Positions 1 through 13,600 of a stretch of 60,000 nucleotides of DNA are shown piece by piece; position 1 is the stretch's first letter, and the number at the start of each line of letters is the position of its first letter. Made by a program: the position numbers and the translations under genes. Origin of the DNA: Takakia lepidozioides (lineage: Eukaryota; Streptophyta; Takakiopsida; Takakiales; Takakiaceae); NCBI GenBank assembly GCA_030704615.1, contig CM060731.1:36024001-36084000 (forward strand). The letters run 5' to 3'. A model generated the notes under the pieces. That model had not been told where the DNA came from. It saw nothing but the letters and a program-made list of their open reading frames with translations, and made no database searches.

Positions 1-3000
1 TTTGCACCTAGTTCTTAGTGGAGATTTGTTTTTGTCCCCACTCTACACTTCATAATCTTCAGACCTGGAAGTTGGATTTTGGTGAAACTTTTTGTGGTAG
101 GAGGTGGGGTAGGTGGGAAGTAATTCCAACGGTCAGTTTTATAGTGACACAAATATTCTATAGATATATCTTTTTTTGTGGGCCAGGGTCATGTTTTTCC
201 ACGGGAGGGTGAAAATGAGTTTTGACACTTAAGGGTTAAGCCTTAAAGGACGACTCGCTATGTTGTCAAAGTTGTGCCAAAATAGTTTAGGGTGCCTTAT
301 TATTGCTATTCATCCACAGAGATGAATTGTAGAAACTCTTCTCTACCTAGTACATCCATCTACTTACAAAATGGCTCCCATTTTGCGTCATTATGTGATT
401 GAATTTCAAAAGATTGTAGTAGAATATTATCGTAAAAAATAGCTATACCATGTCCGTCGTAACAAGATATGATTTTACAATAATTATTAGATATGTATAG
501 CGACCAATTTTGATCATTTGGATTTGGATGCAAACAAATTTTATTTTCACATAATATTGTAGTCGTTCATACTGTCACAATAGTGGTTGTGCGTTGAACG
601 AGTATTTAACCTCTAATTGACGAATCAGGTCGATTGAAAAATTTCAAATGGATGAAAACTATCGAGCTGAACTCGGTTGAAATCGAGCAATGAATGAAAA
701 ATGTAGGAAATGTAATTCTGCCCTGTGTTGATGGCACCCTAAAAATCCTAAAGGACAGCTGTCATGAATTTCTGGAGTGCATGGGGGCACCCAAAATCAT
801 GTGGTTTGGGGCCCTCCAGCAGGGTTGACTTTACCACGTGGCAGGCATATGGGACTGGGTCTTGGCGACAGGTATCAGCGGGGCCCACTAAAAACGAGCA
901 GACACAAAACAGCCCCCATGACTTGATCAGTTTTGATGACGTGGCCCCTTTTCTTGCCGGAATTATCTACCGGCTCAGGCAATATTTGGCCTGAGCTGGG
1001 ATTCAAGTAGGAATTGACATCTCTGCCTGCATTTTGGTTAGAATTCAGAAATTCTTTTTGAAGGTAGTAGGAAATCAATCGAGGAACAATTCCACCGTTG
1101 CAATTGTGGTTACAATGCCCATATGGCTGAATTACAGGTCAGTTGAGCTAATTGGTATTTTTTGACCCCCCTATTTTCCCATACAAAACAACCCTATGCA
1201 GATTTAGGAATTCTGCTTTGCAAATTTGGGGCAACAAGCTTTAGGTGCCTCTGAATTGGAATGTGGTTGGGGTCTTGCAAGGAAAAAATATTTTTTCGGA
1301 AAAATTGCCTGGTCAAACCATTTTTTTCCTTCTAACATTGGAGTATACTACAAATTTAGGGCTTACCATTTTGTTACAATCTTCCTAATGACACGGTGAA
1401 ATGGGCATGAGGTAGGTAGCCTTCTTTTCATAAGGTTCATCGCTGTGGATGTTTGTTAGCCAGGAGATATACCCTCATCCGTGAGGGTATGTGCTGTTTT
1501 GGAGTGGGCCCACCAAAAACAGCCTCGTCCATTAGGGGTTAATGATGGAATGATTAGATATGTATGATATAGGAGCTCTTATAAGTCTAGTGTCGATAAT
1601 TCTCATTTGACAATTATTTGTAGTTGGTGCATTTTTTCGAGTTGGTTATCGTCTACATGGAAATTGTTGTCAACTAAGAGGTATAGGTTTGTCTTTCTTT
1701 TATGCGTGATAACTGTTATGTATGTTAGTTCGTGTCAGTTTACATTTGTCAGATCCAATGCGAGACAATTCATGGTTAATCCTTGTGCTTTATGTATAAT
1801 ACATGTTGCTGCAAGTTGAATTGGGAATTGAGGACAAGCTATTACACAGTCTAGATTATTCATAACTTGAGTTTCTTTGGTTTTGGAGTGCAATTGCAGC
1901 CGAAGATTTGCTTATGTCATTACATGTGCAAATAGGAGGCTTGTATTTCACATCGTATTCGTTCATTAGAGAAAAATATCCACATGAATGGATGGGGTGG
2001 CCGTAAACTTTAAAGTTGTGCCAAATTTGAAATTTCCTTCAGCTTCATTTGCTAAACCATCTTGGTTGATGTTTTAATTGCCTCTAGACATAAAGAGTGG
2101 TGGACGTCTATTGCTTTGAATGGAAAACGTGTCAATCTGTTTTATTGAAAATAATTTCATTACGTGCTTGAGTGTGTGCATTTGTGTAAAAATTGATTTA
2201 AAATTTCAATAAATATTTGATCAATTTGTCTCATGAGTTGCGTCAATGTGTAGCATTTTATTTTATCATGCCAAATATTAACCTCACATATTGCACTCAT
2301 GGGGTTTTATTTTATTTTGTATATCCGATTGTCTCTAATTGGGGAAACTTGATAAAAATCACTTCCAAATTTTCAAAACAGTTTGTTCGCTTAATAAAAC
2401 ACAACATTTTATATCTATAAACAAAAACATCATGCCGCTTACAAGAGATATTTAATCCATAACTATCAGTTATAATTGATCTTATTTGTTTTATTAATGT
2501 GTCACGCTTGTAATTTGTAAGTAACTTTAGAACTTTATAATTTACAGTTATACCTAAGGTTGAATGAATCGTATTTCCTTCATGTTAGTTGTTATTTTTT
2601 TCGTATGTAAGCCATTTTAAATTGTGAAAGTCTTATCTATTCCAATTTTACTAATCACTTGTTGTGAATAGATGCAACGGATCTTGAGGGTTTGTATGTA
2701 TTATATACATTCAGTCGGCAAAGATCATTCATTGTTTCAGGTTCAATTTTTGTATCTGACTACAATATGCATTAAAAGAAAAAGGTTGGCCTTTCATATT
2801 TGTTGGATTTATTTTCATTCTAGTCAAAGATAGTGATGCACACATTTATATTGAATTTTTCAATGTTTGTATAGTCAATTACTGGGTTTTCAATGTTGAT
2901 ACACATATGTGCATTTCGATTTCTGCAAATTCTTTGATTTTTTGTTCTAGTTCGTGCCATTGTAAATCAGTTGTAATTTGTACACAATTGTTTTGCATAC

Positions 3001-3607
3001 ATTCAACCTTGGATTTATTGCAAAAATATCATGTCATGTAGCATGATTGTCGATTAAATTAACTTCTGGTGGTCATAATAATTGTTGTTATTGATAATAG
3101 TTATATGAATCTCCGCGTAGCTCATAGCTACTGACTGTTGGTACATAATTCTTTTACCACATCTGGTACAGTAGATAGAGCAAGTTCATGCAGCGTGTCA
3201 CCCCGAATTACTGAAAATCTCCTCGTGGCATTGCCGTAAATCTAGAAATTTCCTTAAGTTGTGTCGGAGTGTTTTGTTGTAAAGAAAATAAATATTCGGC
3301 ACTTCACTGCCGGATCAGCCTGCGGAGTACGGTAACTACATAGAGCGTTTTCAAGAGGGCACTTCAATAAGGATGGAGGCAAGGGCCTTTAAAAAAAAAA
3401 AAAGTGAAAGGGGAGGACGCCCTTAAACAAAAATTCGAATTATTTAAAGAGGGTATGTAAAGGATAGGCCCCCCTCTTACTACTTACTCAGTTACTACTT
3501 ATTAAGTAGTGGGCCATTTGAATAGTTGGAATCTTAATATGATTTAAAGGGCCTCCGTCCCTTTTTTATTTTTATTTTTAAGAGTTAGAAAGAACTGCTT
3601 AGTGTAG

Positions 3608-3742
3608 CTGGTACCAGACCCTCACACATACCAGGCTGGTATGACTTTTAAAAATTTGCTTAATACCATACCAGTCAGATTTTCACTTTGATACCATACC
3701 ATATACCCTACCAGGCTAGCAAATTTACACATTCCAACACTG
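3608..3742. repeat. ACCAG/CTGGT palindromic repeat block
   Basis: The block is built from alternating ACCAG and CTGGTATG words and ends in CCAACACTGG. The same words, together with the end motif CAGTGTTGG, recur at 18116-18240, 18600-18850 and 19140-19325. I see it as one copy of a dispersed short transposon family. Ends starting with CAGTG are reminiscent of hAT elements, but I found no clear target duplication here. Confidence 0.4.
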
Positions 3743-4166
3743 GTTATTTTCTCCTGTCACTATAATTAAGGCGCCTGATTTGTGAGCAGTCGCTCCCGCG
3801 TATTTCCCTTTATAAATGAAAAATATATAAATCAATTATTTTTATATTCAAAATGTAGTGGGTAACCTACCTGCATACCCAGATAGATATTGAGAAATAA
3901 CCAGAACTAATCATATCCGCCTCCATAGCTGTTTTTTCACATATGCATACATGACTGATCATATATTTTCTTATAGAATATGTTTAAATTTTTTTTTTGA
4001 TAAAAGGAACATTGTACCTTCATCCATCCTTTCCCTGTTCTGTATTTTTTTTTTTAAAGAAAAAAAAAAGGAACCAGCATGTGAAGATTAACCCTGTACC
4101 AGTGGCAAACACTATGAAATAATACCTTGGTGGGAGGGGTCAAAACAAGCAAGAACGATGGCGCGC

Positions 4167-4226
4167 CATGTTATGTGCATCATGCCTTTGAAGTGTAGGC
4201 ATGTAACTTGCCATGTCATAACATGG
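4167..4226. repeat. Hairpin upstream of the carbamoyl-phosphate synthase gene
   Basis: CCATGTTATG at 4167 is answered by CATAACATGG ending at 4226, and an inner pair ATGCC...GGCAT lies between them, so the segment can fold into a nested stem. It lies about 0.5 kb before the start codon. Whether it has a regulatory role cannot be told from the sequence; a MITE remnant is equally likely. Just downstream, 4260-4360, the word TGCCGGCAA is repeated several times. Confidence 0.4.
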
Positions 4227-4636
4227 ATCACATCCATTTGTTGGCATACATATGCCCACATGCCGGCAACGGCCATCGAGAAGAGCTTTATTACCGGCAA
4301 GGCAAAAATTTCGGCGAAGGGGTTGCCGGCAGAAATGCCGGCAACGGGTGGCCCGACGGGTGGAAAGAGAAATGAAGAACGTTCAACATTTTTACCTCCA
4401 CAACAATCCGATTTTCACTATTTCACTGTGTTCGCACGTGAGAAGTGCAGAGTAGACCGCTTTGCACGAACATGTCGAAAAAAGGTGGCGAGAAGTGGCG
4501 AGCCGATAGCGCTTGTGACGTGGCGCCCTCCACTGTGCGGTTATCCGCGCACCGCACCGCGCGGTGCCATGCGCGGGCGGTCCTTCTTCCTGGCTGAGCG
4601 AGCAGGCAGGGAGGAGCAGTAGAGGATTTTAGACAG

Positions 4637-4662
4637 AGTGAGAGAGAGAGAGAGAGAGATTT
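4637..4662 (+). repeat. GA microsatellite in the presumed 5' UTR
   Basis: An uninterrupted GA run ends about 55 bp before the carB start codon. GA/CT tracts are common in plant 5' leaders and core promoters, so this probably lies in or next to the 5' UTR. The first ATG after it is the chosen start codon at 4715. Confidence 0.6.
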
Positions 4663-4714
4663 GAGTTGGCATTTTGACAGTGAGATTGTGTATAATCTGG
4701 AAGCTCGTGAGAGC

Positions 4715-7700
4715 ATGGCAAGTTTGCAATCTTCTTTCTTTCTGGGTTCCCGAACACACGTTCTTCATGGATCAGCAAAGGGATGTTCATGTACTTTCTC
4801 ATTGTCTGGCATCAAGCGCACGTCTTCATGCATATCTTCTTCTCCATTCAAAGGCGTTTCGACTGCAAGAAGTTGTGTTGGGAGCTCTTACAGGGGTTTG
4901 CATGGCTGGGCACAAAATGGTTTATCTGAAGCGAGGATTGTGGAGCAGATTGTGCCAGAGAAGGCGGCAGTGAAACATGGAAAATGGAAAATGGGAAGCG
5001 TTGTGGGCGCGGAGAAGGAGGTGGCGGAAGCAGCAGTGGAGGCATTGCCGTTGACAGCGGGGAGTCAGCTAGGGTTTAAGGCTGGCAGGCGGACCGATAT
5101 CAAGAAGATCCTCATTCTTGGAGCGGGTATGTTCATGCAGGCTCATTAGTCGGCCTCTTCTTTCATGGGTCCTTATCAGCCTCCCAAACCACCACTCCCA
5201 AGGGTTTTTCCTGGAAACCTGTCAATGGTTCCTCCGTGATTCAGAATTTTCAAAGTTGGAGTCAATTTCCTTAAGAAGCGAAATATTTTTGCACGAGCAT
5301 TTTAATGTCCAGGATGAATTGGCCAAGGAGTCTCTTTCTTTCCAGATTATATCCCTGCCACGAAGCATCTAAGAAAACAGCTGTATTTTGCAGCGGACGT
5401 CACATGTGACTGCAGGCAGGTGATGTTCTCATTAACAGGTCCGAGGGACTTTGGCTATGGCCTACCCTCGACGTTATAGTTCTTGCAGGATACTAACACT
5501 TCCGGAGGCATTCGTGGGGTTTAAGCTTACGAGGGAGTGAAATTCTGCCTGCACCAGAAATCATGAAATTAAATGCGGTATTGTTTCCTTCGTGAGTGTA
5601 TGAGAGACGGAAAGAGAGAGAAACATTTACTGCGTCCTTGGGAGACCCAGGCGGAATTTGGGACAGAGTGGGTCAGCAACAAGAGCGTATCAAACTCCAA
5701 ATGTTACAGAGAGACTGTGTGCCTGAAGCTGCTAAGCACTTAGGGTACCTGGCCCTGCTGCGCCCTGTATGCCACTGTATGTAGTGATGATTGGAAGAGA
5801 GAGAGATGATTGGAAGAGAGAGAGAGAGAGAGAGAGAGCTGTGTGGATTTGAGCCTTGGACATGGAATGGTGCCTCTGCATGCCAGAAAATTTACTTTCA
5901 CATGGACCTTGACAACCTAAAATATCCCCTGCAGTCCAATTGGAACGGTGTGACTGGTAAGTCGAAAAGTAACTAGCATTTCCTCATATTTTAAATTAAG
6001 GAAGTGGTGCTTTCACTCATGCACAATGTCCTGTGATCTTGCATTCAGTGCCATGGTGGATCTGTTGAAATATAATCTTGGTGGATATCTCCATACAATT
6101 TACAAGCTGAAGCAAAATTTCTCTGGATTTTTTCACGTGCAGGTCCTATTGTGATTGGGCAGGCCTGTGAGTTTGATTACTCAGGGACACAGGCATGCAA
6201 GGCTTTGAAGGAGGAGGGCTATGAAGTTGTTCTCATCAACTCCAATCCGGCTACCATTATGACGGATCCCGACTTGGCTGACCGTACCTACATAACCCCC
6301 ATGATCCCTGAATTGGTAGAAAAAGTCCTGGAGAAGGAGAGGCCTGACGCACTGCTACCAACTATGGGTGGGCAAACTGCACTAAATTTGGCAATCGCAT
6401 TGGCTGAAAGTGGGGCACTAGAGAAATACGGTGTTGAGTTGATAGGGGCTAAACTGGATGCAATTCAAAAGGCAGAAGACAGGGATTTGTTCAAACAATC
6501 GATGGCCAAAATTGGCGTGAATACACCACCGTCAGGCACTGCTAATACAATGGATCAGTGCTTCGCGATTGCCGAAAAGATCGGGGAGTATCCACTCATA
6601 ATCCGACCTGCCTTTACATTGGGAGGTACTGGGGGAGGCATAGCCTACAACAAAGAAGAGTTTGAGTCCATTTGTAAAGCTGGTTTGTCAGCCAGCATTT
6701 CCTCACAGGTGAGATTAATTTGATGTCACTTGATTAAACTTTAATGGATGTTCAGCATCCAAGTATGTACAGATTAAATCATGTCACATGTCAGTGGTGC
6801 AACAGCTGTTTGGGATCTGATTAATTCCATACCTGGGATGCCCTTATGTACTTTAGGGGTTTATTGTTTTTAAGGGGAAGGTGAAAAGAGGACCTCAAGG
6901 GGTATCGATGAAGGGTTCAAGGTGGTCGCCAGAATACTATGTCACATTTAAAGCCCTTTCTACTGTCTGTGCGTATTTGAGGGTGAAAATTGCCAGTCTG
7001 AGTTTCATGGTAGTGTATCACCGAGAACCTGGACATCCCTCTGCTCTAAAGATTGGATACTCTGCTGCAGGTATTAGTCGAAAAATCTCTGTTGGGATGG
7101 AAGGAGTACGAGCTTGAGGTGATGCGAGACCTCGCCGACAATGTGGTGATTGTATGTTCAATTGAGAATATTGATCCGATGGGAGTTCACACCGGAGACT
7201 CCATAACTGTTGCACCAGCGCAGACACTAACTGACAAAGAGTATCAGAGGCTGAGGGTAATACATTGGACAACCCTGGACCTTCACATATTTTTGTATAT
7301 GCACTGAGTCCACTGTGTCATACTTGCTTTTTGGAGGCAGAGTATAGGAAGGATCTTGCTGGTTGTGAAGTCTATCTGTTGGAAAGCCTACGGACCTTCC
7401 TTAAAAGATTTTACCACTAATTAGTGTAATTCTGACCCATTTTTGCACAGTAGAAAATCGAAGTACATGCCTACCAGTTAGCTTTGTATATTGAACTTAT
7501 CCCTCAGTCGATCTTGTACCTGGATTGTCATGGGCAGTGTGCGCAAACACACAATCGCAGTTTTTGGCTGTTTTCCATGCAATTGGTGGGTTAAACTCCT
7601 ACCGCACCTTCACACGGGTTCATATTTACGGGTATGCCACATTTTAGCCATTTCACAGGGAGGAATCAGTGATCAAGTTTGCTGTTCCTATAGAGATTGA

Positions 7701-10700
7701 TCACAGTGGTCCAAAAGGTTACCCTGATTGCCTTCTAATGCAGGATCAATCAATTGCTATTATACGAGAAATTGGAGTCGAGTGTGGAGGCTCCAATGTT
7801 CAGTTTGCTGTGAACCCAGTGGATGGAGAGGTGATGGTGATTGAGATGAACCCCCGAGTCTCTCGATCGTCAGCGCTTGCATCTAAGGCTACTGGATTTC
7901 CCATTGCAAAAATGGCTGCTAAATTGTCAGTGGGTTACACTCTTGACCAAATTCCCAATGATATCACCAAAAAGACACCTGCCAGTTTTGAGCCCTCTAT
8001 TGACTATGTTGTCACCAAGGTATAAAACTTAGCCCTGCTCTTTAATCTTGTAGCTGTGTGTGACATTTATCTAGTGATGGCATGTGGATTGCTTTCAATT
8101 GATCTGTATTTGTTAGTGTTGGTTTGCTAAGTTATATTCAGCAGTTAAGGTGTATAGCCACGATTAATAGCACAATTTGGAGGAAACATTGAGAGCTAAA
8201 GAAAAACAGCTTTTTTTACCATGGTGCCCCCGTTACTTATGTTGAAGTGATGGTGACTGTTGTTCTGGACATTGATAGTGATCACATATTGAGTTCTCAT
8301 GAGCTCAACATGGGCTTTGTGCACAAGTAAAAGTCTATGTGACGGGCATACCATGTTGATTGATGATGTAAAAAAAACTCTTGCCAAGTGAAGTGATTTT
8401 TAGGAGGTGGTCATTGGGGCATCTTCTCTTGAGTGGGGTTGCTATCTATTTCGCTGTGGTAATGAGATTTTGTCTTGTGAAGCACTTTGAGATATTGACT
8501 CTGGAAGGGGTCTTTCTTTCTTTGACAGACTACTTGAATACTAAAGCACCATTTCATTTCATTTCTTTGACAGACTACTTGAATACTAAAGCACCATTTC
8601 ATTTCATTTCTTTGACAGACTACTTGAATACTTTTAGCATCAAGAACTATTAAAATCTTATGGTGGGGTGGGGGCTCACAGATTCCACGCTTTGCATTTG
8701 AGAAGTTTCCGGGGTCACAGCCGATTCTTACTACCCAGATGAAGTCAGTAGGGGAGGCCATGGCCATGGGCCGGACGTTCCAAGAGTCATTTCAAAAGGC
8801 AATGAGGTCATTGGAGACAGGCCATAGTGGTTGGGGCTGTGAGAAAGTGAAAGAGCTTGACTGGGAGTGGGACAAACTCAAGTACAACTTGAGGGTACCA
8901 AACCCTGAACGGATGCACTCACTGTATGCAGCGATGAAGCGAGGAATGACACAGGCCGAGATCCATGATGTGAGTTTTATAGATCCATGGTTTCTCGGAC
9001 AGTTGGGCGAATTGGTGGAGACGGAAAACTACCTTGAGAGTGTGAAGCTCAATGAGCTGGGGAAGGAGGATTTGTACGAGGTCAAGAAGAGGGGTTACAG
9101 CGACAAGCAAATTGCATATGCAACGGGCTCATTAGAGAAGGAGGTTCGTGCTCATCGAAAGGCACTAGGGGTGGTGCCTGCATATAAGCGAGTAGATACA
9201 TGTGCGGCAGAATTTGAGGCGAACACACCATATCTGTATTCTTCATATGATGCTGAGTGTGAGGCAGCACCTAGTAAAAATAAGAAAGTCTTGATTCTGG
9301 GTGGAGGTCCCAATCGGATCGGACAAGGCATTGAGTTTGACTATTGTTGCTGCCATGCTGCATTTGCTCTTGAGGTAATTGCTATACTCTTTGTCTCCCA
9401 GTGAGGGTTGTTTTTTGGAATCGTATCATCTATGAGTTCATCTTAGTCTCACAGGAGACACTCTCTTTCTTCTGGATTGAATTGTCATCAACCTTGCCCA
9501 ATTTTAGGCCGAGTTTTATACTGTGAAACCTGTTATCTTTTTCGGGGGTTGGTAAGGGGTATTCTCTGCAGTGGCGTGCCCTCAACGGAGAGCCAAGGGT
9601 TGCAGGGAAGGTACAATAAGCTAGCTCTTTCTTATACCAAGACTTATGCTTTGATGGGTGTTTCCCTGATGGCACATACCCCTCATCATTCACTGGTTTA
9701 TTTTCCAGGCTGCTGGGTACGAGACAATTATGATGAACTCGAACCCTGAGACTGTCTCCACTGATTATGATACAAGTGACCGCCTTTACTTTGAGCCTCT
9801 CACAGCTGAAGACGTGTGCAATGTGATTGATGTGGAAAGACCCGATGGTATCATCGTCCAATTTGGGGGCCAGACACCACTGAAGATGGCGGTTCCAATT
9901 CAGAAGTACCTGGATGAATTCACGCCCACTGCCGCAAGTGGGGAGGGCCCAGTTAAGATCTGGGGCACTTCCACAGATTCTATTGACTCTGCAGAGGACA
10001 GAGAGAGATTTGATGCGATTCTTAATGAACTGGGGATTAAGCAGCCATCAGGGGGTATTGCTAAAAGTGAGGAGGATGCCTTAGCAATTGCAATGCGGGT
10101 GGGTTACCCTGTTGTGGTCCGACCTTCCTATGTACTGGGTGGACGAGGGATGGAGATTGTGTATACTGATGAAAAACTGAAGAGGTATCTGGAGACAGCA
10201 GTTGAGGTTGACCCTGAACGGCCAGTTCTGGTGGACAAGTACTTAACGGATGCCACAGAAATTGATGTAGATTCCTTGACAGATAAGGAAGGAAATGTTG
10301 TCATTGGAGGTATCATGGAGCATATAGAGCAAGCTGGTGTGCATTCGGGTGACTCTGCATGTTCTATCCCGACTCAAACCATTGGGGCTGAGGCTTTAAA
10401 AGAGATAAGGGAATCAACAGTGAAGCTAGCACGCAGACTGGGGGTTTGTGGCCTTATGAACTGCCAGTATGCAATCACACTAGCTGGGGAAGTCTACATT
10501 ATTGAGGCAAACCCACGGGCATCCCGCACAGTTCCATTTGTTTCAAAGGCAATTGGGCACCCACTTGCTAAATATGCAGCCCTTTTAATGTCAGGCAAAA
10601 CTGTCCATGATATTGACTTTCAACAAGAGATTATTCCTAGCCATGTCTCAGTAAAGGAGGTAGTTCTTCCATTTGATAAATTCCATGGATGTGATGTGCT

Positions 10701-11247
10701 ACTGGGGCCTGAAATGCGTAGTACTGGGGAAGTCATGGGCATTGATTACGGGTTTGCAAAGGCATTTGCTAAGGCAGAGTTTGCTGCAAACCAGAAGCTG
10801 CCACTCAGTGGCACTGTGTTCATTAGCATGAATGACCAGACAAAGGCAAAGGTGGCACCAATTGCTCAAGGATTTCATGATCTGGGCTTCAAGATTCTGG
10901 CAACAGAGGGAACCGCGTTGTACCTGGAAGATGCTGGAGTCCAAGTAGAGAAGGTGCTGAAACTTCATGAGGGACGCCCTCATGCTGGGGACTTGTTAGC
11001 AAATGGACATATTCAGCTGGTGATCATCACTAGCTCCGGGGATGCGCTGGACCAGATCGATGGGAGAGAACTTCGGCGAATGGCCTTGACATACAAGGTG
11101 CCAATTATTACTACTATTGCAGGAGGGCTTGCAAGCCTTGAGGCTGTGCGCGGCCTGATGGAGAGCCCTGTAGACATGATTGCGCTGCAGGACTTTTTTG
11201 TGCAAGAGAAGGCAGAACAGCCCACAATTGTAAATCAAACAAATTGA
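4715..11247 (+). CDS. CARB: Carbamoyl-phosphate synthase large chain, plastid-targeted, six exons
   Basis: The product makes carbamoyl phosphate from bicarbonate, ATP and ammonia supplied by the small subunit, feeding pyrimidine and arginine synthesis in plastids. Exons: 4715-5126, 6143-6708, 7071-7256, 7744-8019, 8682-9374 and 9709-11247; all borders are GT-AG and phases agree, giving 1223 residues (about 1190 is usual for plants). The first roughly 130 residues are Ser/Arg-rich, as in a transit peptide. The two homologous halves start at [14 protein letters not shown] (about residue 130) and [16 protein letters not shown] (about 682). Each holds an ATP-grasp unit with HTGDSI or HSGDSA and conserved ExNPR motifs ([20 protein letters not shown]). 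The MGS-like regulatory domain starts near residue 1080 ([10 protein letters not shown]). 4715 is the first ATG downstream of the GA tract, and no stop or frameshift interrupts the spliced frame, so the gene looks functional. Intron 1 carries GA repeats; intron 4 carries the LINE-tail repeat. Confidence 0.95.
5795..5840 (+). repeat. GA microsatellite in carB intron 1
   Basis: Two close GA runs, separated by TGATTGGAA, lie in the first intron of the carbamoyl-phosphate synthase gene, which is about 1 kb long (5127-6142). The rest of that intron shows nothing I recognise. Confidence 0.7.
8521..8632. repeat. Three 22-bp repeats alternating with two LINE 3' ends, in carB intron 4
   Basis: The 22-mer starting TTTGACAGACTACTTG occurs at 8521-8542, 8566-8587 and 8611-8632. 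The two gaps (8543-8565 and 8588-8610) are the same 23 bp, starting AAAGCACC and ending in ATTTC repeats. These 23 bp match the extreme 3' end of the LINE that lies on the minus strand at 51.9-54.7 kb. The simplest reading is a LINE insertion truncated to 23 bp with a 22-bp target duplication, later duplicated in tandem as a 45-bp unit. It lies about 50 bp upstream of the exon 5 acceptor. Confidence 0.7.
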
Positions 11248-13269
11248 TCATTTGTGAGGTTTAGTGAGCTAGCTCACCTAATGAGGCCACAGTTATAGAT
11301 CATCTGCGAGGAGGAAATTAACTTGATCAGGTTACAATTTCGATCCTTAAAAGGATAAAAGTTGTAGCTTAGGTCACATATTGCATGTTGTTCAGAAGGA
11401 ACTGTGGTGAGCTTGGTTGACTGCCAAAAATTTTGAAAGTCATGGTGTTTAGACCCATCCTTCTCTAGAGCTATGTAACATTACTATAGGCCCAATCTCA
11501 AACCCCAGAAAGAAGGGAGAGAGGCAATGGGGGCTTTTCGGATGTGTTCATTTTACATAAGATTTCAACTGAGAATGTGTTTTGAACAGATTTTGGTATG
11601 GCTTCACATGGTTTTATTGGGAGGCCCTGGATGATTGTGTAGCAACTTATCTGTTGCTTTGTCTACGTAGTGCTTCCACATCTTCCTCCATGATGAAGCT
11701 CATTCTTATATTTGGTGATGCATGAGCCTTTGAAGGTCTTAGTCAACACACCAATTGTTACTAAGGGAAATTGTTCTACTTCGATTTCTTTTATCACCAC
11801 CCTCGATCTTGCACATCATAATCTTCCACAAGGAAACAATGCTTTCACATATTCTCACATTTTGAACAAGGTGATTGACCTTTCTCATCTCTGATGCGAT
11901 GTGGATTGTGTCTCCTGCTCAGCCAGACAGGGAGTGGACACAACCTTGCAGATTCTGTGTGCATGAAAACTACACCAGGTATGGAACGCAAGCTCCCATG
12001 CTGAGCTTTCAATATGTAAAACCTGAAGTATAGGGCTTAAAGGGCAACCCCACGACACAATTCAAATGTCCAATCTATGAACATGATCTTGAGGATAGCG
12101 AGCATTGACTGATGAATTTTTTGATGCATTGTCATGGTTATGTAACAGTCCTGTAAAGGGGAGGGCCCTCCCCAAAGCATCAATAGAATGTGACAATGTC
12201 TCATTTCGCTTGGCATCCTTTCGTGCCATGGGTGTGCTGGCCGAAATCTTATCTGTGTAAGTCCGAGAATAGTCAAGAGCTTGTCACTGATTGTTGGTGG
12301 AGTTCGATTTAGGAGTTGTAGGTCACATGACTGCTAGAAATCCAACAGTCACCCACCGAGGCACTGTTACCGTTATATAAACGGGCTCCACATTTTGAAA
12401 GAACTAGTCCATTGTCATGAGGAGCGAGACAACTAGATATAAATGTGCACTGCGTGTTATCTGACCAGGCTCGGTAAAGTTCACATGCCAGTTGCCGAAA
12501 GTCATATTGTAACTTACGTGGAAAGCTTACGTGCAGAAACGGTCGCTGTCCTCATTTGCATTGCCAGAGAGGGCAGTGATAATTTCTAATCTCCAAGTAT
12601 GTACATTCTGTTGACCGATTCTGCGGGGCTTGAACTTCTCTTTGGCAAGGGACACTGGGCATCAGATGAAGAAGGTACACCGACCCCATGTCATCACCAC
12701 TGTCCTGGACTTCTGCCTCCCAGTCATCACTACATTGCTAGTCACAATTCTGGAGCTGGGATTCTGACTCTCTCAATCTGGAGGCGAGCTACAGGCTCCA
12801 TCGTCTCACCGCCTTCTAAGATCAAGGTGACTTCAATCTAAAATACTTGTCTTGCTCATATTGAGATTACGTTCGAGAGTGCGAGCAAGCCACTACTGTA
12901 GGTATATGAAGTTATACTAAGGTACAGTAATAACTAGTTTCTCCACCTCAGTCTAGATTTGTCTTGTCTGAATTCATGATGGTGTATCGATCAATGGGGT
13001 TCTACTCAGTTCAGGTAAGAGGTGAAATCCAGAACGCCCTTAGGACAGGTGTCTCAAATCTTGGAAAGTCTGAGGTTCAGGATTTTACCTGTTGTAGGGA
13101 ATGGTCTTGGATTTGAGACACGGTTGAAGTGAGATTCCACATAAGCCCTAACTTAGTGGAATCTTTTTTTTTTTTTTTAATGGAATCTCACTTCCCTCCC
13201 TCCTGATCAATTCCTTACCAAATTACTTGTACTCGGAGTTACTTACTGTGATGACAAGTCAAGTGCAAT
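11248..13269. other. 3' flank of carB and intergenic DNA without a recognised gene
   Basis: The 3' UTR of the carbamoyl-phosphate synthase gene must begin here; I cannot place a single poly(A) signal with confidence. Between 13045 and 13195 there are two inverted word pairs: GTGTCTCAAAT with ATTTGAGACAC, and GTGAGATTCCA with TGGAATCTCAC around a poly-T run at 13164-13179. This suggests a small foldback element. No protein-like frame is visible. Confidence 0.5.
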
Positions 13270-13600
13270 AATGGCAATTGACAAGTCATAAGTAGTGATA
13301 AGCCTTAATTAGCTTTAGTTATTAGTTAGCAAGGACTCAATCAAGTGAGAGTAATCAAGTTGGAGATAACTCAAGTTGAGCGTTATCTCAGTCAATTCTG
13401 GCAAAGATCTTGATTATAAATAGGGAGAGCTGGAAGGTAGAGACCAGTGTTGGACTGGTTTACTCGGTTGAATCTAGGTGTGGGATATAGGTATGAGTAC
13501 GTGTATTGAAGAACATACCAATTGGGTGTAAAGAAACCAATGTACGGATTTGAAAAGGAGTATGTCTTTTGGGTTTCACCCACACAAGTTCGGCTAAGCG
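13270..13600. repeat. LTR-like relic
   Basis: This stretch shares order and wording with 26650-26850: GATAAGCC, repeated AGTTAG words, GACTCAA, GTTGGAGATAACT, GTTATCTCAG, then AATTC and CTGG. A TATAAATAG box occurs near 13416. Two diverged copies of a segment with stem words and a TATA box fit solo-LTR remnants of one retrotransposon family. No coding part accompanies this copy. Confidence 0.45.

Larger units (their letters stand above)
1..4600. other. AT-rich intergenic region, no gene recognised
   Basis: No open reading frame in this stretch resembles a known protein or shows exon-like borders with a recognisable product. The only structures I can point to are A- and T-rich runs (for example near 3391-3404), a loose inverted pair around 3372 and 3550 (GGAGGC...GGCCTTT against AAAGGGCCTCC), and the ACCAG/CTGGT repeat block at 3608-3742 described separately. 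Confidence 0.6.

Noticed and set aside
4158-4622. 154-codon + frame just before carB
   Set aside because: It covers the hairpin and the GCCGGCAA repeat, has several competing frames, and resembles nothing known; more likely promoter or repeat DNA.
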